Positions 31,271 through 40,086 of a stretch of DNA of 64,000 nucleotides are shown piece by piece. Each line of letters starts with the position of its first letter. Position 1 is the first letter of the stretch. Position numbers and translations under genes: made by a program. This DNA comes from Pseudomonas sp. Leaf58 (lineage in GTDB: Bacteria > Pseudomonadota > Gammaproteobacteria > Pseudomonadales > Pseudomonadaceae), in contig NZ_CP032677.1 of the NCBI RefSeq assembly GCF_003627215.1, forward strand, positions 1,927,501 through 1,991,500, given 5' to 3'. A model generated the notes under the pieces. The model saw only the letters and a program-made list of their open reading frames with translations, was not told where the DNA came from and did no database searches.

Positions 31271-31282
31271 GGTGTCGACAAT
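31271..31282. promoter_or_regulatory. Operator 2, overlapping the GntR translation start region
   Basis: GGTGTCGACAAT shares TGTCGACAAT with operator 1, 73 bp away (about seven helical turns), and abuts the ATG. Binding here would block transcription or leader clearance. Confidence 0.55.
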
Positions 31283-31999
31283 ATGCAGGACCTTTCCACC
31301 CCCAGCCCGATGCTGACAGACGAAACGGAAACCTTGTCCGAAAACGTCTTCCGGCGCATCCAGGCGGCCATCGTCAAGGGTGACATCGCCCCCGGCAGCA
31401 AGATTTCCGAGCCGGAACTAGCGCGCACCTATGGCATCAGCCGTGGGCCGCTGCGCGAGGCTATCCACCGCCTCGAAGGCCAGCGCCTACTGGTGCGCGT
31501 GCCGCATGTGGGGGCGCGGGTGGTGTCACTGAACCACGCCGAACTGATCGAGCTGTACGAAATTCGCGAATCGCTGGAAGGCATGGCCTGCCGCTTGGCC
31601 GCCGAACGCATGAGTACGGCGGACATCGATGAACTGCGCCGGGTGCTCGACACCCATGAGCGCGATGCCGCGTTCCAGGCCGGCCTGGGCTACTACCAGC
31701 AGGAAGGCGATTACGACTTCCATTACCGAATCATTCAGGGTAGCGGCAACCAGACCCTGGTCAAGATGCTCTGCGGCGAGCTGTACCAGCTGGTGCGCAT
31801 GTACCGCATCCAGTTTTCGGCCACGCCCAATCGGCCACGCCAGGCCTTCGCCGAGCACCACCGCATTCTCGATGCCATCGCCGACCGTGACGGCGAACTG
31901 GCCGAACTCCTGATGCGCCGCCACATTGGCGCGTCCAAGCGCAATATCGAGCGTCACTACCTGGACGCTCACAACAACAGCCCACGAGGTGAGAAATGA
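31283..31999 (+). CDS. GntR-family (FCD) regulator of propionate catabolism
   Basis: The 238-residue regulator has an N-terminal winged HTH ([43 protein letters not shown]) and a helical FCD effector domain with conserved metal-binding His residues ([20 protein letters not shown]). It is first in the 2-methylcitrate operon and overlaps prpB by four bases, so it is translated with the enzymes. Pathway-specific repression relieved by a tricarboxylate such as 2-methylcitrate is inferred. An upstream in-frame ATG at 31199 sits inside operator 1 and is rejected. Confidence 0.88.
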   Translation: MQDLSTPSPMLTDETETLSENVFRRIQAAIVKGDIAPGSKISEPELARTYGISRGPLREAIHRLEGQRLLVRVPHVGARVVSLNHAELIELYEIRESLEGMACRLAAERMSTADIDELRRVLDTHERDAAFQAGLGYYQQEGDYDFHYRIIQGSGNQTLVKMLCGELYQLVRMYRIQFSATPNRPRQAFAEHHRILDAIADRDGELAELLMRRHIGASKRNIERHYLDAHNNSPRGEK

Positions 32000-32886
32000 C
32001 TGTGAAGAGCACCCCCGGTCAGCGTTTCCGCGACGCCGTTGCCGCTGAACATCCGCTGCAGGTGGTAGGCGCTATCAACGCCAACCATGCCCTGCTGGCC
32101 AAACGCGCCGGCTTCAAGGCCATCTACCTGTCCGGTGGCGGCGTGGCTGCAGGCTCCCTGGGCCTGCCAGACCTGGGCATCAGTGGCCTGGACGATGTGC
32201 TCACCGACGTGCGCCGGATCACCGACGTGTGCGACTTGCCACTGCTGGTGGATGTCGACACCGGCTTTGGCTCCTCAGCCTTCAACGTCGCCCGCACTGT
32301 CCGCTCGATGTGCAAATTTGGTGCTGCTGCGATCCACATCGAGGACCAGGTTGGCGCCAAGCGTTGCGGCCACCGCCCGAACAAGGAAATCGTCAGCCAG
32401 CAGGAAATGGTCGACCGCATCAAGGCCGCTGTCGATGCTCGCACCGATGACAGCTTCGTGATCATGGCGCGTACCGACGCCCTGGCCGTCGAGGGCCTGA
32501 ACGCTGCGCTGGATCGCGCTGCCGCCTGCGTCGAGGCCGGCGCCGACATGATCTTCCCAGAAGCCATCACCGAACTGCAGATGTACAAGACCTTCGCCGA
32601 CCGGGTGAAGGCACCTATCCTGGCCAACATCACCGAGTTCGGCGCCACGCCGCTGTACACCACCGAAGAGCTGGCCTCGGTTGATGTGTCGCTGGTGCTG
32701 TACCCGCTGTCGGCGTTCCGTGCCATGAACAAGGCTGCCGAGAATGTGTACACCGCACTGCGCCGCGACGGCACGCAGAAGAACGTGATCGACACCATGC
32801 AAACCCGCATGGAGCTCTACGATGCCATTGGTTACCACGCTTTCGAGCAAAGCCTGGATGCGCTGTTTGCCCAGAAGAAAGGCTGA
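31996..32886 (+). CDS. prpB: 2-methylisocitrate lyase
   Basis: The 296-residue PEP mutase/isocitrate lyase family enzyme cleaves 2-methylisocitrate to pyruvate and succinate. Visible are [47 protein letters not shown] with the catalytic KRCGH loop, and [16 protein letters not shown] overlaps the regulator's stop codon (ATGA). It supplies the last step of propionyl-CoA oxidation encoded in this operon. Confidence 0.96.
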   Translation: MTVKSTPGQRFRDAVAAEHPLQVVGAINANHALLAKRAGFKAIYLSGGGVAAGSLGLPDLGISGLDDVLTDVRRITDVCDLPLLVDVDTGFGSSAFNVARTVRSMCKFGAAAIHIEDQVGAKRCGHRPNKEIVSQQEMVDRIKAAVDARTDDSFVIMARTDALAVEGLNAALDRAAACVEAGADMIFPEAITELQMYKTFADRVKAPILANITEFGATPLYTTEELASVDVSLVLYPLSAFRAMNKAAENVYTALRRDGTQKNVIDTMQTRMELYDAIGYHAFEQSLDALFAQKKG

Positions 32887-32894
32887 AGGCTTTG

Positions 32895-32937
32895 TTGGAG
32901 CGGCTGGCCTCTTCGCGGGCAAGCCCGCTCCTACAAA
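32895..32937. repeat. Single REP palindrome between prpB and prpC
   Basis: GCGGGCAAGCCCGC with flanking CTCTTC and TCCTACA is the core of the other variant of P. putida intergenic palindromes. A 160-bp gap separates prpB from prpC. Confidence 0.75.
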
Positions 32938-33048
32938 CAGGTTTCCACTGCCCCCTGTAGGCCCGGGTTTACCCTTGAAGAGGCCGGTACAGGCAAACAC
33001 GATTAGCCAGCAAGACTTCCATAACAAATTCAAGAAAGGAGAAACACC

Positions 33049-34176
33049 ATGGCCGAAGCAAAAGTACTCAGTGGCGCAGGCCTGCGCGGCCAGGTGGCCG
33101 GCCAGACTGCGCTGTCGACCGTGGGCCAGGCCGGTGCCGGCCTGACCTACCGTGGTTACGATGTGCGTGACCTGGCCGCCGCTGCCGAATTCGAAGAAGT
33201 CGCCTACCTGCTGCTGTACGGCGAGCTGCCGAGCAAGGCCGAGCTGGCCGACTACAAGCACAAGCTCAAGGGCCTGCGTGACCTGCCCCAGGCGCTGAAG
33301 GAAGTGCTTGAGCGCATCCCCCGCGACGCCCACCCGATGGACGTGATGCGCACGGGTTGTTCGGTGCTGGGCACCCTCGAGCCAGAGCTGACCTTCGACG
33401 CCCAGCGCGACAAGACCGACCGCCTGCTGGCGCTGTTCCCGGCGGTGATGTGCTATTGGTACCGCTTCACCCACGACGGTGTGCGCATCGACTGCACCAG
33501 CGACGAAGACACCCTGGGCGGCCACTTCCTGCACCTGCTGCATGGCAAGAAGCCCAGCGCGCTACACGTCAAAGTGATGAACGTGTCGCTGATCCTCTAC
33601 GCCGAGCACGAATTCAACGCGTCGACCTTCACCGCCCGCGTTTGTGCTTCGACCCTGTCCGACCTGTACTCGTGCGTAACCGCCGCTATCGGCTCGCTGC
33701 GCGGCCCGCTGCATGGTGGTGCCAACGAAGCGGCGATGGAGCTGATCGAGCGCTTCCAGAACCCGCAGGACGCCACGGCCGAGCTGCTGCGCATGCTCGA
33801 GCGCAAAGACAAGATCATGGGCTTTGGCCATGCCATCTACAAAGAGTCCGACCCGCGCAACGAGGTGATCAAGGGCTGGTCAAAGCAGTTGGCCGACGAG
33901 GTCGGTGACAAGGTGCTGTACCCGGTTTCCGAAGCCATCGACAAGACCATGTGGGAGCAGAAGCGCCTGTTCCCCAATGCCGACTTCTACCATGCCTCGG
34001 CGTACCACTTCATGGGCATCCCGACCAAGCTGTTCACCCCGATCTTCGTCTGCTCGCGCCTGACCGGCTGGGCGGCGCACGTCTTCGAGCAGCGCGCCAA
34101 CAACCGCATCATCCGCCCGAGCGCCGAGTATGTCGGCGTCGAGCAGCGCCAGTTTGTGCCGATTGAGCAGCGCTGA
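33049..34176 (+). CDS. prpC: 2-methylcitrate synthase
   Basis: The 375-residue citrate-synthase-fold enzyme condenses propionyl-CoA with oxaloacetate. Motifs are GLTYRGYDVRDLA, EHEFNASTFTARV, GSLRGPLHGGANEAAM with the catalytic His, GFGHAIYKESDPRN with the second His, and a conserved Asp near HASAYHFMGIP. Length and the short N-terminus are of the PrpC rather than GltA type. AAAGGAG lies upstream of the ATG. Confidence 0.96.
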   Translation: MAEAKVLSGAGLRGQVAGQTALSTVGQAGAGLTYRGYDVRDLAAAAEFEEVAYLLLYGELPSKAELADYKHKLKGLRDLPQALKEVLERIPRDAHPMDVMRTGCSVLGTLEPELTFDAQRDKTDRLLALFPAVMCYWYRFTHDGVRIDCTSDEDTLGGHFLHLLHGKKPSALHVKVMNVSLILYAEHEFNASTFTARVCASTLSDLYSCVTAAIGSLRGPLHGGANEAAMELIERFQNPQDATAELLRMLERKDKIMGFGHAIYKESDPRNEVIKGWSKQLADEVGDKVLYPVSEAIDKTMWEQKRLFPNADFYHASAYHFMGIPTKLFTPIFVCSRLTGWAAHVFEQRANNRIIRPSAEYVGVEQRQFVPIEQR

Positions 34177-34203
34177 TTAGTTATAGAGAGGCAACCCGTT
34201 TCC

Positions 34204-34296
34204 CTTGTGGGAGCGGGCTTGCCAGCGAATGCGTCCGACCGGGCAACCCATTTGCACCTGCTGACGCATTCGCAGGCAAGCCCGCTCCTACAGGGA
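34204..34296. repeat. Paired REP element between prpC and acnD
   Basis: Inverted arms TTGTGGGAGCGGGCTTGCC (34205-34223) and GGCAAGCCCGCTCCTACAGG (34274-34293) enclose complementary GAATGCGTC/GACGCATTC segments, making one extended hairpin inside the operon. Confidence 0.85.
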
Positions 34297-34331
34297 CGGA
34301 GCAACCTTCCGAATCCTGTGACCGAGCCTGA

Positions 34332-36923
34332 ATGATGAACACTGCATACCGCAAAGCCCTGCCAGGCACCGACCTGGACTATTTCGATGCCCGCGCAGCG
34401 GTCGAGGCGATCAAGCCCGGCGCCTACGATGGCCTGCCTTACACCTCCCGCGTACTTGCCGAAAACCTGGTGCGCCGCTGCGACCCGGCCACCCTCGACG
34501 CCTCGCTGGGCCAACTGATCGAGCGCCAGCGCGACCTCGACTTCCCGTGGTTCCCGGCCCGCGTGGTATGCCATGACATCCTTGGCCAGACCGCGCTGGT
34601 CGACCTTGCCGGCCTGCGTGACGCCATTGCCGACAAAGGCGGCGACCCGGCCCAGGTCAACCCGGTGGTGCCGGTGCAATTGATCGTCGACCACTCGCTG
34701 GCCGTCGAGTGCGGTGGCTTCGACCCGCAAGCCTTCGAAAAGAACCGCGCCATCGAAGACCGTCGCAATGAAGACCGCTTCCACTTCATCAACTGGACCA
34801 AGAAAGCGTTCAAGAATGTCGATGTGATCCAGCCGGGCAACGGCATCATGCACCAGATCAACCTGGAGAAGATGTCGCCGGTCATTCACAGCGACCGTGG
34901 CGTGGCCTACCCGGACACCTGCGTTGGCACCGACAGCCACACCCCGCATGTCGACGCCCTGGGCGTGATCGCCATCGGCGTGGGCGGCCTGGAAGCCGAA
35001 AACGTGATGCTCGGCCGCGCCTCGTGGATGCGCCTGCCAGAAATCGTCGGTGTCGAGCTGACCGGCAAGCTGGCGCCGAACATCACCGCCACCGACTTGG
35101 TGCTGGCCCTCACCGAATTCCTGCGCAAGCAGAAAGTCGTCGGTGCCTACCTGGAATTCCATGGCGAGGGTGCCCGCGCCCTGACCCTGGGCGACCGCGC
35201 CACCATTTCCAACATGGCCCCGGAATACGGCGCCACTGCGGCAATGTTCGCCATCGACCAGCAGACCATCGACTACCTGCGCCTGACCGGTCGCGAAGAG
35301 CAGCAGGTCAAGCTGGTGGAAACCTATGCCAAAGCCACCGGCCTGTGGGCCGACAGCCTGAGCGGCGCCGTCTACGAGCGCACCCTGAGCTTCGACCTGT
35401 CGAGCGTGGTACGTAATATGGCAGGCCCGTCCAACCCGCATGCCCGTGTCGCCACCAGCGACCTGGCGGCCAAAGGCATTGCTGGCAGCTGGGAAGAAGT
35501 GCCGGGGCAAATGCCTGACGGCGCGGTGATCATTGCCGCGATTACCAGCTGCACCAACACCAGCAACCCACGCAACGTGATTGCCGCAGGCCTGATCGCA
35601 CGTAATGCCAACAAGCTTGGCCTGGCCCGCAAGCCGTGGGTCAAGTCGTCGCTGGCGCCGGGCTCCAAGGCCGTGCAGCTGTACCTGGAAGAGGCTGGCC
35701 TGGAGAAGGAGCTCGAGCAGCTCGGCTTTGGCATCGTCGCCTTCGCCTGCACCACCTGCAATGGCATGTCTGGCGCGCTAGACCCGGTGATCCAGCAAGA
35801 GATCATCGACCGTGACCTGTACGCCACCGCGGTGCTGTCGGGCAACCGCAACTTCGACGGGCGTATCCACCCGTATGCCAAGCAGGCGTTCCTGGCTTCG
35901 CCGCCGCTGGTGGTGGCCTATGCCATCGCCGGCACCATCCGCTTCGACATCGAGAAGGATGTGCTGGGCGTGGTCGATGGCAAGGAAATCCGCCTCAAGG
36001 ACATCTGGCCTAGCGATGAAGAGATCGACGCCGTGGTACGTGCGGCGGTCAAGCCGGAGCAGTTCCGCAAGGTGTACATCCCGATGTTCGCCATCGAGGA
36101 AGACCGTGGGCCGAAGGTGGCGCCGTTGTATGAGTGGCGCCCGATGAGCACCTACATCCGCCGCCCGCCATACTGGGAAGGGGCGCTGGCTGGCGAGCGT
36201 ACCCTGCGTGGCATGCGCCCGCTGGCGGTGTTGCCGGACAACATCACCACCGACCACCTGTCGCCGTCCAACGCCATCATGCTCGACAGTGCCGCTGGTG
36301 AGTACCTGGCGAAGATGGGCCTGCCGGAAGAGGACTTCAACTCCTACGCCACCCACCGTGGCGACCACCTGACCGCGCAGCGGGCGACCTTCGCCAACCC
36401 CAAGCTGTTCAACGAAATGGTGCGCGGGGAAGACGGTAGCGTGAAGCAAGGTTCGCTGGCGCGCATCGAGCCGGAAGGCAAGGTCACTCGCATGTGGGAG
36501 GCGATCGAGACCTATATGCAGCGCAAGCAGCCGCTGATCATCGTCGCCGGTGCCGACTACGGCCAGGGCTCGTCCCGTGACTGGGCGGCCAAGGGCGTGC
36601 GCCTGGCGGGTGTCGAGGCGATCGTCGCCGAAGGCTTCGAGCGTATTCACCGCACCAACCTAGTCGGCATGGGTGTGCTGCCGCTGGAGTTCAAGCCAGG
36701 CACCGACCGCAAGACCCTGGGCCTTGACGGCAGCGAGACCTATGACGTGCTGGGCGCGCGTACGCCAAGGGCGACGCTGACCCTGGTGGTTACCCGCAGC
36801 AATGGCGAGCGCCTGGAAGTGCCGGTGACCTGCCGCCTGGACACCGCCGAGGAAGTGTCGATCTATGAGGCGGGCGGGGTGCTGCAGCGCTTTGCCCAGG
36901 ACTTCCTCGAAGCGTCCGCCTAA
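34332..36923 (+). CDS. acnD: 2-methylcitrate dehydratase AcnD (Fe/S-dependent)
   Basis: The 863-residue aconitase-superfamily protein has the cluster-binding cysteines in ITSCTNTSNPRN and ACTTCNGMSGALD, the active-site regions GTDSHTPHVDALG and GADYGQGSSRDWAAKGVRL, and the swivel domain at the C-terminus. AcnD dehydrates 2-methylcitrate and works with the isomerase PrpF, which is the next gene. This alternative replaces or backs up PrpD. Start at 34332 or the adjacent ATG at 34335. Confidence 0.95.
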   Translation: MMNTAYRKALPGTDLDYFDARAAVEAIKPGAYDGLPYTSRVLAENLVRRCDPATLDASLGQLIERQRDLDFPWFPARVVCHDILGQTALVDLAGLRDAIADKGGDPAQVNPVVPVQLIVDHSLAVECGGFDPQAFEKNRAIEDRRNEDRFHFINWTKKAFKNVDVIQPGNGIMHQINLEKMSPVIHSDRGVAYPDTCVGTDSHTPHVDALGVIAIGVGGLEAENVMLGRASWMRLPEIVGVELTGKLAPNITATDLVLALTEFLRKQKVVGAYLEFHGEGARALTLGDRATISNMAPEYGATAAMFAIDQQTIDYLRLTGREEQQVKLVETYAKATGLWADSLSGAVYERTLSFDLSSVVRNMAGPSNPHARVATSDLAAKGIAGSWEEVPGQMPDGAVIIAAITSCTNTSNPRNVIAAGLIARNANKLGLARKPWVKSSLAPGSKAVQLYLEEAGLEKELEQLGFGIVAFACTTCNGMSGALDPVIQQEIIDRDLYATAVLSGNRNFDGRIHPYAKQAFLASPPLVVAYAIAGTIRFDIEKDVLGVVDGKEIRLKDIWPSDEEIDAVVRAAVKPEQFRKVYIPMFAIEEDRGPKVAPLYEWRPMSTYIRRPPYWEGALAGERTLRGMRPLAVLPDNITTDHLSPSNAIMLDSAAGEYLAKMGLPEEDFNSYATHRGDHLTAQRATFANPKLFNEMVRGEDGSVKQGSLARIEPEGKVTRMWEAIETYMQRKQPLIIVAGADYGQGSSRDWAAKGVRLAGVEAIVAEGFERIHRTNLVGMGVLPLEFKPGTDRKTLGLDGSETYDVLGARTPRATLTLVVTRSNGERLEVPVTCRLDTAEEVSIYEAGGVLQRFAQDFLEASA

Positions 36924-36934
36924 CCATAAGAGCG

Positions 36935-37050
36935 GGGGCCGCTTTGCGGCCCATCGCCGGCAAGCCAGCTCCCACAAGGATCGTGTAATTCCGCAACCAG
37001 CGCGATACCTGTGGGAGCTGGCTTGTCGGCGATGGGCGGCTTAGCAGCCC
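36935..37050. repeat. Paired REP element between acnD and prpF
   Basis: GCCCATCGCCGGCAAGCCAG and CTGGCTTGTCGGCGATGGGC arms with GCTCCCACA/TGTGGGAGC flanks form one long inverted repeat. Confidence 0.85.
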
Positions 37051-37085
37051 CGGGGTTTATGCCTTTCAGACAGGACAGCAAAGCA

Positions 37086-38276
37086 ATGGCTCACGTACCG
37101 CAAGTAAAAATCCCCGCCACCTACATCCGTGGCGGCACCAGCAAAGGCGTGTTCTTCCGCCTGCAAGACCTGCCCGAGCAGGCGCAAATCCCCGGACCGG
37201 CCCGCGATGCCCTGCTGCTGCGGGTAATCGGCAGTCCCGACCCCTACGGCAAGCAAATCGATGGCATGGGCGGCGCCACGTCGAGCACCAGCAAGACCGT
37301 GATCCTGTCGCCGAGCATCAAACCCGAACACGATGTCGACTACCTGTTCGGCCAAGTCAGCATCGACAAGGCCTTCGTTGACTGGAGTGGTAACTGCGGC
37401 AACCTCTCTGCGGCGGTCGGTTCGTTCGCCATCAGCAGCGGCCTGGTCGACCCGGCCCGTATTCCGCGCAATGGCATTGCCACCGTGCGCATCTGGCAGG
37501 CCAATATCGGCAAGACCATCATCGCCCACGTGCCGATTACCGAAGGTGAAGTGCAAGAAACCGGTGATTTCGAGCTGGACGGCGTAACGTTCCCGGCGGC
37601 CGAGGTACAGCTGGAGTTCCTCGACCCGGCGGCTGACGAAGACGGTGACGGTGGCGCCATGTTTCCGACCGGCAACCTGGTCGATGACCTGGTGGTGCCG
37701 GGGGTTGGCACCTTCAAGGCAACCTTGATCAATGCCGGCATCCCAACCATTTTCGTCAATGCGGCGGACATCGGCTACACCGGTACCGAATTGCAGGATG
37801 CCATTAACGGCGACCCGCAGGCGCTGCTACGCTTCGAGACTATTCGTGCTTATGGCGCCGTGCGCATGGGCCTGATCGACAACGTCGACCAGGCTGCCGG
37901 GCGTCAGCACACGCCGAAAGTGGCTTTCGTCGCGCCGCCGAGCACCTACACTGCGTCCAGTGGCAAGGCGGTGCAGGTGGGTGATATCGACCTGCTGGTG
38001 CGGGCCTTGTCCATGGGTAAGCTGCACCATGCAATGATGGGTACGGCCGCAGTGGCTATTGGTACTGCGGCGGCCATTCCGGGCACGCTGGTCAACCTCG
38101 CCGCTGGCGGGAGCGAGCGCAGCGCCGTGCGTTTCGGCCACCCCTCTGGCACCCTGCGGGTCGGTGCCGAGGCGCGCCAAGTGAATGGTGAGTGGACGGT
38201 GACCAAGGCAATCATGAGCCGCAGTGCTCGCGTGCTGATGGAGGGCTGGGTTCGCGTGCCTGGCGATAGCTTCTAA
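37086..38276 (+). CDS. prpF: 2-methylaconitate cis-trans isomerase PrpF
   Basis: The 396-residue protein has the diaminopimelate-epimerase-like fold of the PrpF family. It starts MAHVPQVKIPATYIRGGTSKGVFFRLQDLP and contains DWSGNCGNLSAAVGSFAIS and GMGGATSSTSKTVI. It isomerises the trans-methylaconitate made by AcnD to the cis form. Start 37086 fits the family N-terminus; the open frame upstream is REP DNA. Confidence 0.94.
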   Translation: MAHVPQVKIPATYIRGGTSKGVFFRLQDLPEQAQIPGPARDALLLRVIGSPDPYGKQIDGMGGATSSTSKTVILSPSIKPEHDVDYLFGQVSIDKAFVDWSGNCGNLSAAVGSFAISSGLVDPARIPRNGIATVRIWQANIGKTIIAHVPITEGEVQETGDFELDGVTFPAAEVQLEFLDPAADEDGDGGAMFPTGNLVDDLVVPGVGTFKATLINAGIPTIFVNAADIGYTGTELQDAINGDPQALLRFETIRAYGAVRMGLIDNVDQAAGRQHTPKVAFVAPPSTYTASSGKAVQVGDIDLLVRALSMGKLHHAMMGTAAVAIGTAAAIPGTLVNLAAGGSERSAVRFGHPSGTLRVGAEARQVNGEWTVTKAIMSRSARVLMEGWVRVPGDSF

Positions 38277-38298
38277 CGCACCACTGGCGCTCGGCTTC

Positions 38299-38421
38299 AA
38301 GCGGGGCCGCTGCGCGGCCCATCGCCGCCAAGCCAGCTCCCACAGGTACTGCACAGGCCTCAAGAACTGTGCGAACCCTGTGGGAGCTGGCTTGGCGGCG
38401 ATGGGTTGCGCAGCAGCCCCA
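38299..38421. repeat. Paired REP element between prpF and prpD
   Basis: GCCCATCGCCGCCAAGCCAGC and GCTGGCTTGGCGGCGATGGG arms with CTCCCACAGG/CCTGTGGGAG flanks. It is the fourth REP unit interrupting this operon. Confidence 0.85.
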
Positions 38422-38443
38422 GCACTTTTGAAGGGAGCTGGAT

Positions 38444-39928
38444 ATGAGCGCCAATGTGGACCTCAACGACCGCCCGGACTACGACCGGGTGCTGCAAACC
38501 CTGGCTGACTACGCCCTTGGCTACCGGGTCGAATCCGCCGAAGCCCTGGACACCGCGCGCAACTGCCTGATGGACACCCTCGGCTGCGGCCTGCTGGCCC
38601 TGCGCTTCCCGGAATGCACCAAGCTCCTCGGCCCTCAGGTGGACGGCACCGTGGTGCCCAATGGCGCACGTGTCCCCGGCACCGCCTACCGCCTTGATCC
38701 GGTCAAGGCTGCCTGGGACATCGGCTGCACGGTACGCTGGCTGGACTACAACGACACCTGGCTGGCCGCCGAATGGGCCCACCCCTCGGACAATCTCGGC
38801 GGCATCCTGGCCGTTGCCGATCACCTGTCGCAGAAGCACCTGGCCGCTGGTGAAGCCCCCCTGTTGATGCGTGATGTGCTGGAAGCCATGGTCATGGCCC
38901 ACGAGATCCAGGGCGTGTTGGCGCTGGAAAACGCCTTCAACCGGGTTGGCCTCGATCACGTGATACTGGTCAAAGTGGCCTCCACCGCAGTCTGCGCAAG
39001 GCTAATGGGCGCCAACCGCGAACAGATGCTCTCAGCGTTGTCCCACGCCTTCGTCGACGGCCAGGCGCTGCGTACCTATCGGCACGCGCCCAACGCTGGT
39101 TCGCGCAAGTCGTGGGCCGCTGGCGACGCGTCCAGCCGCGGCGTGCGCCTGGCCGACATCGCCATGCGCGGGGAGATGGGCGTGCCCGGTGTGCTTACAG
39201 CGCCACAATGGGGCTTTTACGACGTGCTGTTCAGCCACACCAACAAGGACCTGGCGCTCAAGCCGGCCGGCCAGCAAGCGTTGCGGGTGCCACAGACCTT
39301 GGGTAGCTATGTAATGGAAAACGTCCTGTTCAAGGTCAGCTTCCCTGCTGAGTTTCACGCCCAGACCGCCTGCGAAGCCGCAGTTATCCTGCACCCGCTG
39401 GTGCGCAACCGCCTGCATGAAATCGACCGCATCGTTATCACCACCCAAGAGTCGGCGATCCGTATCATTTCCAAGAGCGGCTCGCTGGCCAATGCCGCCG
39501 ACCGCGACCATTGTTTGCAGTACATGGTGGCGGTGCCGTTGATCTTCGGTCATCTGGTGGCCGAGCATTATGAAGACACCTTCCACGCCCACCACCCCAG
39601 TATCGACCGCCTGCGCGAGAAGATGGAGGTGGTGGAAGACCCACGCTTCAGTCGCGAGTACTTGGAGCCGGACAAGCGCTCGATTGCCAATGCGCTGCAG
39701 GTATTTTTCAAGGATGGCAGCAGTACCGAGCAAGTGCTTGTGGAGTACCCGATCGGACATCGGCGGCGGCGCGGGGAGGGCATACCGTTGCTGGAGGCAA
39801 AGTTCAGGGCCAACCTGGCGACACGCTTTGCGCGGCAGCGGTGCGGGGAAATACTGGCTGTGTGCAAGGACCAGCAGAAGCTTGAGCAGATGGCGGTGCA
39901 CAGGTTTGTCGACCTGTTCGTGATCTGA
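38444..39928 (+). CDS. prpD: 2-methylcitrate dehydratase PrpD
   Basis: The 494-residue MmgE/PrpD family enzyme has [19 protein letters not shown] near the start, [26 protein letters not shown] with conserved Asp and His, and RNAPNAGSR-like [21 protein letters not shown]. It dehydrates 2-methylcitrate without an iron-sulfur cluster. Its presence beside acnD/prpF means the operon encodes both dehydration routes. GAAGGGAG precedes the ATG. Confidence 0.94.
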   Translation: MSANVDLNDRPDYDRVLQTLADYALGYRVESAEALDTARNCLMDTLGCGLLALRFPECTKLLGPQVDGTVVPNGARVPGTAYRLDPVKAAWDIGCTVRWLDYNDTWLAAEWAHPSDNLGGILAVADHLSQKHLAAGEAPLLMRDVLEAMVMAHEIQGVLALENAFNRVGLDHVILVKVASTAVCARLMGANREQMLSALSHAFVDGQALRTYRHAPNAGSRKSWAAGDASSRGVRLADIAMRGEMGVPGVLTAPQWGFYDVLFSHTNKDLALKPAGQQALRVPQTLGSYVMENVLFKVSFPAEFHAQTACEAAVILHPLVRNRLHEIDRIVITTQESAIRIISKSGSLANAADRDHCLQYMVAVPLIFGHLVAEHYEDTFHAHHPSIDRLREKMEVVEDPRFSREYLEPDKRSIANALQVFFKDGSSTEQVLVEYPIGHRRRRGEGIPLLEAKFRANLATRFARQRCGEILAVCKDQQKLEQMAVHRFVDLFVI

Positions 39929-39964
39929 CGTTGCTGCGTGCGGTTTTCAGGGGTTGTGGTTTTC

Positions 39965-39998
39965 GATGGAGGAGCGGGCTTGCCCGCGAAGAGGCCGG
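39965..39998. repeat. Single REP-like palindrome after prpD
   Basis: GGAGCGGGCTTGCCCGCGAAGAGGCC is the reverse complement of the palindrome found after prpB. Confidence 0.7.
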
Positions 39999-40018
39999 CA
40001 ATGCCAACACAAAAACCA

Positions 40019-40052
40019 TAAAAAAGCCCCGGCATTTCTGCCAGGGCTTCTT
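40019..40052 (-). terminator. Terminator of acnB
   Basis: On the minus strand, GAAGCCCTGGCAGAAATGCCGGGGCTTTTTTA forms a stem with one mismatch followed by six T's. It lies 35 bp past the acnB stop and also faces prpD. Confidence 0.82.
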
Positions 40053-40086
40053 CTTGTAGCTTGCAGCTTACAACTCGCCGCTCAGC

